A stretch of DNA of 64,000 nucleotides from Chitinophagaceae bacterium. Its GTDB lineage: Bacteria > Bacteroidota > Bacteroidia > Chitinophagales > Chitinophagaceae. Location: NCBI GenBank assembly GCA_023957755.1, contig JAMLGT010000006.1:62001-126000 (forward strand). Reading direction: 5' to 3'. A program made the position numbers and the translations under genes. Below are positions 19,193 to 27,600 of the stretch, in pieces. The notes under the pieces are model-generated. The model was not told the origin of the DNA. It searched no databases and saw only the letters and a program-made list of their open reading frames with translations. Positions within the stretch are counted from its first letter, which is position 1; each line of letters begins with the position of its first letter.

Positions 19193-20059
19193 ATGAAACG
19201 AGTTCTTTTGATGGTCACCGGTGTGGTTTTATTAAGTAGTTGTGTAGCCAAGCGATATCTGATTCAATCTCAGGATCATGTATCTCAACTGCAGGCAGAT
19301 AGCACGGCACTTCAAAACAGAGTATATTCTTTTCAGAACCAGATCGCCACAATGGAAAAAAATATTGCAGACCAGAATAAGAAGATTGCAGAACTCAGCA
19401 GCCAGAACACCCGCCTTGGACAACAAACAGCAGAACAACAAAACCTGCTGGACCAAAGTAAAGAAGACCTCGCTCAAAAACAACAACGCCTTCAACAACT
19501 GGAATCTCAGATGACTCAACAAAAAGAGGCTGCGGAGCAAAAACTTGCACAACTGGAAAAACTGATCGCCCAACAAAAGGAGGCCACCGAGAACATCAGG
19601 AACAAGATGACAGAAGCATTGAAAGGATACAACGCTAGTGACCTGAGTGTATATCAGAAAAATGGTAAAGTATATGTCAGCCTTTCAGAAAATCTTTTGT
19701 TTCCATCAGGAAGCGCTGTAGTAAACCCAGACGGTGTAGAAGCCCTTTCCAAGTTAGCTGAAGTGCTTACCCAAAACCCTGATATCAGTATTCAAATCGA
19801 AGGAAACACAGATAGTATTCCCATTCGTGCACGCTACCAGGACAACTGGGAATTGAGTACGGCCCGTGCCAACTCTGTAGTACGCATCCTCGTTGATAAA
19901 TACAATGTGAACCCGGTTAAAGTAGTCTCTGTGGGCCATAGTTACTTTGACCCGGTCGACTCAAACGCTACACCGGAAGGCAGGGCACGAAACCGCAGAA
20001 CAGATATCGTGCTTTCACCTAATCTTGATGAGCTGAATAGAATCTTAAACCAGTATTAA
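19193..20059 (+). CDS. OmpA-family lipoprotein with coiled coil
   Basis: A short signal ends in the lipobox 'LLSSC' (Cys17). Residues ~25-140 are a long Gln/Glu/Lys-rich coiled coil of heptads. The C-terminal ~120 residues are an OmpA-like peptidoglycan-binding domain: 'LLFPSGSAVVNPDGVEAL', 'IEGNTDSIPI' and 'NWELSTARANSVVRILVD', ending with 'GRARNRRTDIVLSP', whose Asp and Arg residues bind diaminopimelate. It probably anchors an outer-membrane lipid to the cell wall through a coiled-coil spacer. The ATG at 19193 is preferred over a TTG at 19148 because it begins the signal sequence. It lies 53 bp after the glutaminyl cyclase gene, probably in one operon. Confidence 0.88.
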   Translation: MKRVLLMVTGVVLLSSCVAKRYLIQSQDHVSQLQADSTALQNRVYSFQNQIATMEKNIADQNKKIAELSSQNTRLGQQTAEQQNLLDQSKEDLAQKQQRLQQLESQMTQQKEAAEQKLAQLEKLIAQQKEATENIRNKMTEALKGYNASDLSVYQKNGKVYVSLSENLLFPSGSAVVNPDGVEALSKLAEVLTQNPDISIQIEGNTDSIPIRARYQDNWELSTARANSVVRILVDKYNVNPVKVVSVGHSYFDPVDSNATPEGRARNRRTDIVLSPNLDELNRILNQY

Positions 20060-20077
20060 AAAAGAGTAGTCCTTTCT

Positions 20078-21274
20078 TTACGACAACTTTTCAAGAGCTA
20101 CCTTAATCCTGCCATAGCCCTCTTCAATATTTTTCAGGCTGTTGGCAAATGACAGACGTATATTATCAGGTGCCCCGAAAGCACTCCCGGCCACTGTTGA
20201 AACATGAGCTGTGTTGAGCAAATACATACACAGGTCACTCGAATTCTGAATAACGCTTCCGTCTTCGGCCTTCTTTCCAAAATAATTTTTGACTTCGGGG
20301 AAAACATAAAATGCCCCGTCAGGCTCCACACAACTCAATAAAGGAAAGTCTTTAAGCAACTCCATAACTCTCTTCCTTCTCTTGGTAAACTCTTCTACCA
20401 TTGCGAATGAAGGCTCCAGCGATTCTGTAAGCGCTGCAATAGTGGCACGTTGCGCTATTGAATTTGTTCCGCTTGTAAACTGGCCCTGAATTTTCTCGCA
20501 TGCCTTTACAAGATCTTTGTGGGCGGCAACATATCCAATCCTCCAGCCGGTCATGGCAAAGCCTTTACTCAAGCCATTAATAATAATTACGCGGTCTCTG
20601 ATCGACTCAAACTGAGCCAGGCTCTGGTGTGCGTTTCCTGTATAATTGATGTACTCGTAGATTTCATCGCTGATGATAAATACCTCAGGATGCTTCTCAA
20701 ATACGGCTGCCAGGCCTTCCAGTTCTTTCTGCGAGTACACAGCACCGGTAGGGTTACACGGAGATGAGAATATAAATAGTCTTGTATTTTCCGTAATAGC
20801 TGCTTCCAGTTGCTCAGGAGTTATCTTATACCCTTGTGCAGCAGTAGTATTTATAAAAACCACTTCTCCACCTGCCATTCTCGCAATTTCTGAATAGGAA
20901 ACCCAGTAGGGGGTAGGAATTACAATTTCTTTCCCCTTCTCAAGGATTGCCATCATCACATTGGCGATCGACTGTTTAGCACCTGTGCTGATTAGAATTT
21001 GTTCAGGAGAGTAGGTAAGTCCGTTGTCGCGTTTTAGTTTTTCGATAACCGCGTTACGTGTTTCAAGAAAACCTGCAACCGGAGTATAATGGCTGTAATT
21101 ATCATCAATGGCTTTCTTGGCGGCCTCTTTAATATGATCAGGTGTATTAAAATCGGGCTCACCAAGACTCAGATCAATTACATCAATTCCTTTAGCACGC
21201 AGCTCGCGCCCCAGTTTAGCCATCTTCAATGTTTCAGGCTCACTAAAACGGTCTAACAACGAAGAAAGTTCCAT
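20078..21274 (-). CDS. Aspartate aminotransferase-like PLP enzyme (class I)
   Basis: Fold-type I aminotransferase of subclass Ib. Family blocks are 'LSLGEPDFNTPDHIKEAA', 'ILISTGAKQSI', 'SSPCNPTGAVYS', 'SDEIYEYI', the PLP lysine in 'NGLSKGFAMTGWRIGY', and the C-terminal Arg in 'NIRLSFANS'. The 398 residues match the ~390-400 of Bacillus/Thermus type AspAT. It most likely interconverts aspartate and oxaloacetate with glutamate; other dicarboxylic or aromatic amino acids cannot be ruled out. It is transcribed from its own consensus promoter just upstream and converges with the OmpA gene with an 18-bp gap. Confidence 0.9.
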   Translation of the reverse strand: MELSSLLDRFSEPETLKMAKLGRELRAKGIDVIDLSLGEPDFNTPDHIKEAAKKAIDDNYSHYTPVAGFLETRNAVIEKLKRDNGLTYSPEQILISTGAKQSIANVMMAILEKGKEIVIPTPYWVSYSEIARMAGGEVVFINTTAAQGYKITPEQLEAAITENTRLFIFSSPCNPTGAVYSQKELEGLAAVFEKHPEVFIISDEIYEYINYTGNAHQSLAQFESIRDRVIIINGLSKGFAMTGWRIGYVAAHKDLVKACEKIQGQFTSGTNSIAQRATIAALTESLEPSFAMVEEFTKRRKRVMELLKDFPLLSCVEPDGAFYVFPEVKNYFGKKAEDGSVIQNSSDLCMYLLNTAHVSTVAGSAFGAPDNIRLSFANSLKNIEEGYGRIKVALEKLS

Positions 21275-21297
21275 ATCAATTTTTCATTTAAGGTTCA

Positions 21298-21327
21298 CAA
21301 ATTTAGGGGATTGATTTTATCCTGAAA
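21298..21327 (-). promoter_or_regulatory. Bacteroidota-type promoter for the aminotransferase gene
   Basis: On the minus strand TAAATTTG (21298-21305) matches TAnnTTTG exactly. TTTC (21324-21327) stands at the -33 position with an 18-bp spacer, the same spacing as the ilv promoter. The predicted start near 21291 gives a leader of about 17 nt. Confidence 0.5.
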
Positions 21328-21370
21328 GTTGGCTATCATTAAAGATGCCAAAATATTTCCAGAACCGAAA

Positions 21371-21398
21371 AATAAAACCCCCTTATCGCGAAAGGGGG
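21371..21398 (-). terminator. Terminator after secDF
   Basis: On the minus strand CCCCCTT and AAGGGGG form a 7-bp stem with a 7-nt loop, followed by TTTTATT. It lies 27 bp past the secDF stop. Confidence 0.8.
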
Positions 21399-21424
21399 CT
21401 TTACTTAATTATATAAAAGCCTTA

Positions 21425-24424
21425 TCAGGACTTAACTGTGCTTACAGCCGTCTTCTTTTTTGCAGAAGCTGCTTTTCTTCTCAGTGAGCCCAGTGGCCTG
21501 TGTTTAGAGAACTCCATCAATATCGGTGTGGCCACAAATATAGAAGAGTAGGTACCGGTGATAATACCCAGCAACATCACAAACGCAAAACCTCTGGTAA
21601 CCTCACCTCCAAAAATGAACAACGCCAGGATGGTAAGGAAAGTAGTGAGTGAAGTCATAATAGTACGGCTCAGGGTCTCATTAATAGACAGGTTGATAAG
21701 CTCCGTTTTGCTCTTGTTCACCAGGAGCGGATCATTACTGTTCTCCCTAATCCTGTCAAAGATAATTACCGTGTCATTCATTGAATAACCGACCACCGTA
21801 AGTACGGCCGCAATGAAATACTGGTCAATCTCCAGTGGGAACGGTACTATATTTTTAAGGAAAGAGAATATGATTAGTGTCACCAATACGTCGTGTACCA
21901 GTGAAAGGATAGTACCTACTGAATATCTCCAGTCTCTGAATCGCAGCAAAATATAACCTACGATTGCAATCATGGAGAATATGACAGCCAGGATAGCACC
22001 CCTCTCCAGGTCTTTGGAAATAACCGGCTGCACCACCTGCGAACTCTGAATATTATTCTTTGAAAACTGCTCCTGAGTAGTGCCGGCAGGTAACTGATCT
22101 TTCAATGCGGTAAAAAGACGAGCTTCCACTACACTATCGGCATTGCCCACTCCTTTCATAAATGAAGTGGTAATATCGAGATGGCGATAGTCTCCTACCG
22201 TTTTGATAACGGGATTATCACCATCCAATGCTTCTTTCAGTTTATCACGGATGGCTTCCGGATTTACCTTATCTGCAAATTGGATAGTATAGCTACGGCC
22301 TCCTTTAAATTCAACACCTTTATTAAACCCGTTAAAGAAAGAGGCAATCCCACCAACCAATACGACTACTGAAATGATATAGGCAATCTTTCTGTATTCG
22401 ATAAACTTAAACTGAGGGTGTTTAAATATAAACTGGCTGAACTTGGTAAAGTATTTAAAGTGGCGCTGCCTGTTCATATACACGTCAGTAATCAGACGCG
22501 ACATCAGAATACCACAGAACAACGACAGTGAAATACCCAGCATCTGTGTAGTCGCAAATCCAAGTATGGGTCCCAAACCAAAGTAAAACAAAATGATGGC
22601 TGTCAGAAACACAGTCACGTGCGCATCAATTACAGGTGCATACGACCTTACATAACCATCATGGATAGACTGAGGATACGATTTGCCGCGGGCCAACTCC
22701 TCCTTAATCCTTTCAAAGATGATTACGTTAGTATCCACCGCCATACCTACTGTCAATACCAATGCCGCAATACCTGCTGCGGTGAGTGAGGCCCCTAAAG
22801 CGCTCAGAATCCCCACAGTAAAGAGCAGGTTAAAAATCAGGGCTATATTAGCTACCATACCACCTGTATTGTAGTAAAGCAACATCAAAGCGAAGATTAC
22901 CAGAAATGCAATGATAAACGCTGTGGCTCCACCTTTTACGGCTTTCTGACCTAATGTAGGCCCTACTATTTGTTCCTGAACAATCTTGGCAGGTGCATCA
23001 ATTTTACCTATTTTCAACACATTGGCAAGGTCTTGTGCCTCCTGGATGGTGAAGTTTCCTGAAATTTCCGAGCTACCCCCCTCAATGGCATCATTCACAT
23101 TGGGTGCGCTATACACCACATCATCCAGCACAATAGCAATAGGCCTACCAATATTGTCACCTGTCATTCTGGCCCATACCCTGCTGCCGGCCGGGGTCAT
23201 TTCCATTTTAATTGCCGGGCGGCCTCTCTGGTCAAAATCCTGGCGGCTGTCTTCCACCGCATCTCCTTCCAACTTGGCTTTGTCAGTTCCCGGAATTGTC
23301 TTGATAGCGTATAGCTCTACATATCTCTGAGAGGTATTGTCGTTCTTTTGCTCAGTTCCATACAAAAATTTAATATTCCCGGGGAATTCACTCTTTACCA
23401 CATCCATATTCAGATACTTATTCGCCAGAGAAGTATCCTTAATTTCCACATTCGCTATGGCAGAATAGTATGAAAGTTGTCCGTTGGGGCCTTGTTGTGG
23501 TCCGATGAAATGAATTACACTTGTAAGCGGGTGCTGGTTAGCAAGCAGGCTGGTAGAATCGGTCTGAGTAGAGTCGGTCTGGGTAGAGTCGCCCTGATGT
23601 GTTGAACCGCTCAGATAATTTGCAAGTGCTCTGTCTGCATTATCAATAGCCTGGCCTATCTCACCTATATTATATACTTCCCAAAACTGTAAATAAGCGG
23701 ATGCTTGTAAGAGTTTCCTTACCCTTTCAGGATCCTGCACACCGGGAAGTTCTACGTTGATAATTCCTTTAGCGATATCCAGGTTCACCGGCACATTGGA
23801 TACTCCAAACTGGTCAACCCTCTTTGTAATTACCTTATAAGTCTGGTTGATCGCATCCTTTGCAATCACCTCTAATTCAGATATTACTTTCTGGTCAGAA
23901 TCATTAATCTTAATCGTCTTACCAGCTCCTCCGAATATGGAAGCCAGAGGTAGATTAGGGTTCTGCTCTTTCCACACCTGACCAAATAAGGTGATAAAAT
24001 CCAGGTCGCTTTGCAGCTGCCTTTCAGTAGTAGTAGCAATTGCTTTCAGCAAAGCAGGATCTTTCGGATTATTGCTCAACGACTTAAGCAGTCCGTCAAG
24101 ACTCACGTTCATGGTCACACTCATACCGCCCTGAAGATCGAGACCTAACTGAAGTTGGTTCTCCTTTGACTTTTGATACGTGATTCCGAAAACCGGATAA
24201 ATCTTTTCGTGGCGGGTACTGTCCACATAGTGATGAAAAAGCTTCTGCTCAAGTACTTCTTTCTCATCAGCACTTGCGTCCGGATTAGTCAATGCTACTA
24301 CCTTCTTCGCTTTTTCGTGCAGCTTATTTTCGTGGCTTTTCACCACCCAGTTGAACGAAAGTTGATAAAGAGAGATAAGGATAAGGATAATGGTAAAAAC
24401 CCATACCAGGCCTTTTAATTTCAT
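21425..24424 (-). CDS. secDF: Fused protein translocase subunit SecDF
   Basis: Inner-membrane protein that uses the proton-motive force to help SecYEG release exported proteins. It is the SecD-SecF fusion (999 residues). SecD starts with a membrane anchor near the N-terminus, then 'LGLDLQGGMSVTMNV' and a large periplasmic P1 domain. A membrane block follows with 'GMAVDTNVIIFERIKEEL'. SecF follows from about residue 690 with 'GVEFKGGRSYTIQF' and 'YSMNDTVIIFDRIREN'. The two conserved D...E/R motifs in the membrane helices are the proton-path residues. The ATG at 24424 puts the first helix right at the N-terminus and is preferred over an upstream start at 24463. Confidence 0.95.
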   Translation of the reverse strand: MKLKGLVWVFTIILILISLYQLSFNWVVKSHENKLHEKAKKVVALTNPDASADEKEVLEQKLFHHYVDSTRHEKIYPVFGITYQKSKENQLQLGLDLQGGMSVTMNVSLDGLLKSLSNNPKDPALLKAIATTTERQLQSDLDFITLFGQVWKEQNPNLPLASIFGGAGKTIKINDSDQKVISELEVIAKDAINQTYKVITKRVDQFGVSNVPVNLDIAKGIINVELPGVQDPERVRKLLQASAYLQFWEVYNIGEIGQAIDNADRALANYLSGSTHQGDSTQTDSTQTDSTSLLANQHPLTSVIHFIGPQQGPNGQLSYYSAIANVEIKDTSLANKYLNMDVVKSEFPGNIKFLYGTEQKNDNTSQRYVELYAIKTIPGTDKAKLEGDAVEDSRQDFDQRGRPAIKMEMTPAGSRVWARMTGDNIGRPIAIVLDDVVYSAPNVNDAIEGGSSEISGNFTIQEAQDLANVLKIGKIDAPAKIVQEQIVGPTLGQKAVKGGATAFIIAFLVIFALMLLYYNTGGMVANIALIFNLLFTVGILSALGASLTAAGIAALVLTVGMAVDTNVIIFERIKEELARGKSYPQSIHDGYVRSYAPVIDAHVTVFLTAIILFYFGLGPILGFATTQMLGISLSLFCGILMSRLITDVYMNRQRHFKYFTKFSQFIFKHPQFKFIEYRKIAYIISVVVLVGGIASFFNGFNKGVEFKGGRSYTIQFADKVNPEAIRDKLKEALDGDNPVIKTVGDYRHLDITTSFMKGVGNADSVVEARLFTALKDQLPAGTTQEQFSKNNIQSSQVVQPVISKDLERGAILAVIFSMIAIVGYILLRFRDWRYSVGTILSLVHDVLVTLIIFSFLKNIVPFPLEIDQYFIAAVLTVVGYSMNDTVIIFDRIRENSNDPLLVNKSKTELINLSINETLSRTIMTSLTTFLTILALFIFGGEVTRGFAFVMLLGIITGTYSSIFVATPILMEFSKHRPLGSLRRKAASAKKKTAVSTVKS

Positions 24425-24444
24425 ATCTGATTTTTTGAAGTGTG

Positions 24445-24452
24445 CAAAGATA
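24445..24452 (-). promoter_or_regulatory. Candidate -7 element for secDF
   Basis: TATCTTTG on the minus strand matches TAnnTTTG exactly and lies 20 bp before the secDF ATG. No good TTTG box is seen at the -33 position. Confidence 0.4.
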
Positions 24453-24554
24453 ATGTTTTGCAATTAAAAGCCATTGCAGAAACCACAGATAGTCTTATTG
24501 AAAATAAAAATAATTTGAAAATGATTACAATGGAGGAATAATAGGTTGCTTATA

Positions 24555-24584
24555 TAAGAAAGGGCAGTACCCTGAGTACTACCC
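24555..24584 (-). terminator. Terminator after the glycine-rich surface protein gene
   Basis: On the minus strand GGGTAGTA and TACTGCCC form an 8-bp stem with one G-U pair and a 6-nt loop, followed by TTTCTT. It lies about 30 bp past the stop at 24613. Confidence 0.65.
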
Positions 24585-24612
24585 TATCTGACATTTTATG
24601 AGCAAATATCAT

Positions 24613-27600
24613 TTAGTATGTCAAACGAATAACCTCTATCCTGGTGGTGCTATCTCGCACAATCTCAAGACTATAGACTCCACGAGGCAGGTTTTCCGGC
24701 CAGTCGATTACAACTAATTCATTCCCTGTAGTTAATTGCCTTGTCAACTGACTTACCACCTGGCCCGCCTGACTATAGAGATTAAAGGCATATTTACCGG
24801 GTTGAAGTCCGTTCATATTTACATTTAGCTTTGAACCTGAAACCGGATTAGGATACACACTCACCAAACCTGCTTTAATACCTGAATAGACCTTTACTAT
24901 ATCTGACAATTGTGCTTTGCCATCAAGGTCCACATTCTTAATTCTATAGTAGTTCCACCCGGAAAGTGGTTTATCATCGGTAAAACTATACGCTCCCTTC
25001 AGGCTTGTCTGGGCAGGTACGGTACCTATAGCAGAAAAGTTATTACCGTCTGCCGAGCGAAGCACAACATACTCTTTATTATTTTTCTCATCGGCTACCT
25101 TCCATTCTACCACCACATTATCCGATTTAAGGTGAGCCGCTACCTTAACAAATTTTACCGGTAATGCGCCCTGTGTTTCAAAAACTACCATGAACCTTCC
25201 GGTAGCGTTACTTCCTGCATTGGCGTTAACCGTAAAATCATAATAAGTCGTATCAGACATCTGAATTTCTGACCTTGATCCTGTAAAGTTATCTACCAGC
25301 CAGGCAGTGGTATTCCTTTCAATATTCACCGGCACAAAGCGCAGCCTGTACCCTTTCTTTTGAAGTCCTGACATCTGATAAAAAATAGTATCTGTCAGAT
25401 TTCTGCTTCTGGCTTCCACAGCCAGTGTGGTATTATGTCTTCTGATTCCAAAGTTTTCAAATGAATTCAAAATCTTTCTGGCATCATCAATATCTAAATT
25501 ATCACTATACTCTTCAGAGAATGCTACCGCATTCGCATCCACAATTACATTTTGTGGAGTTGTAAGTGCAGTTCTGAATATATGCCTTTCCGACATTCCT
25601 CCATTGGGCCTGGTAAAGGTTACGGGGTTTTCTTCTACTTTGGCATCCTCGTCAATTCCAATTGAACCACCAAGAGGATCACCATCAATATCGGCGTGTA
25701 CGAAAAAGGCCTCTCCACTTTGTATAATAGTACTCCTGACACCCGAAGGGTGTGATGTAGTGCCTCCGGGTAAAGGTTCATAGTTATTGGCCTCAGCAAA
25801 TGTCTGGTATCCGCCGAGTCCATAAGTACCCACCAGGAATGGATCCCACAAATAAAATACCCTGTCAATTGAAGTAGTATTCGTAGCCGTAAAGTCTATC
25901 GGTGAGGGATAAGGATTATTTATCAGAGAATACTCTCCAGGCGCTACATGAATATCAGGCTGAGCTCCAATTCTGATATTACCCAATGTACGAAGGTTAG
26001 TCTGGGTAGGTGTGGAGTAAATGTTGTCGGCCAGCCGGTCTCCTCTGACAAAGACCATATAAGCTCTTGAGCCGGAAATATTCCCTGAATTTGTACTGGT
26101 GATACCTACCCACGTATTATTCGAGGGGTTATAGGATTTCATTGACGGGCTATACGATTGTGCATCAAAACCTTTGGAAGCCCAGTTGCTCATTTCCCCT
26201 GTAATCTGGATTCCATATCCCGGCTTGGGATTTTCACTGCTGTTGTTGGCTCCTTCCTGCCAGGCCTCTTTAATTGTCTGGCTGCTATTTGTAGGAATTG
26301 ACATTAATCGCCACGCTTTATGCGCAGATACATAGCGTTCTACGGTGGCCTTTCCATTAATGGTATTGCCGGTCATATTACCCACATAGGCTGTCCTGGT
26401 CTGTGTCGACTTTATGGTCAGCTTGTCATTGGTGTTTAGCTTCCGTCCGGAACCATTGGCGGTAAGGGCTGCATAAATATCTACAGGCTGATTCACTGTA
26501 ATTCCTGAAGCAGAAGTATTTCCCATCACTAATTTATAAAAGGAAGTACCATAGCTTCCGCCAATGCTTTGTGCAGATGCACCATTAAAGGTTACAGAAC
26601 CACTACCATAGACAAATGCTGAGGTGGATGACTGGTTTATCCAATCGCCACCAATTACATGGTCGTAGTTGCCACCATCAAAAATACTGGCAGTACCGAT
26701 AGTTAGTGAATTTAAGATAGTAAGATTATTAAGTGCGGTTTTTGTTCCTGCATTTTCTGTCCTTAGATTTCCATAAGTGGTATTGAAAATTTGTTGAGTG
26801 CTTCCATTATAGTTTACCGTGCTACCATTTTGTAAAGTATAAGTTGAAAAGTCTTTAGGGAAGTTGCTTCCTGAAGCGCCTCCTGAAGATCCTCCAACTA
26901 TCATAGTTGCCCCGGAATTAATAACCAGTGCGCCACCTACAGTAGCTCTGTTGCACAAATACTGTTGCAGGTTAAATATACCGGACTGCAATGTGAGCGT
27001 ATTTATGATATTCATGTTTACATGCTGCACCACATTGGTTCCATTAACAATTAAATTATAAAAAGCAGGGGGATTTGAACCTGAGATATTTTCATCCGAC
27101 GTACCATTAAAAGTAACCGTTTCATTACCGGTGGTTATTGCACCATTATTAATCATATTCCCTGCTATATTTAAAGTGGAAGCCCCTGTAAACGTAATGT
27201 CTGCTGCTACATTATTATAAAGGTTTCCTCCTATTGTCATCACACCTCCTCCTTTGATATTCAGCTGGCCTGAAGTTCCCGCAAAACCGATTTGAGCATC
27301 ACCCGTAATATTTAATGTGCCTCCATTATTTACATTGATAGTGCCCATGTTATTTAAGATGGCGGGGAAGGAAACCACATTATTTCCTGTAGAAAATGTG
27401 CCTGTGGTTCCGAACATAGCCCATACTTCCTGATTAGCTCTCAATGTACCATTGGCTGTATAATTTCCGGTACTAAACGTAAGGATACTTAAAGTAGATG
27501 AGGCATTAGGCCCTGTGCGAATAGTCTTATTGCCTGCTCCGGACATGGCAACATGCGACCTGACAGTAGGATTAAAAATTCCGGTGACATCCAGGTTACC

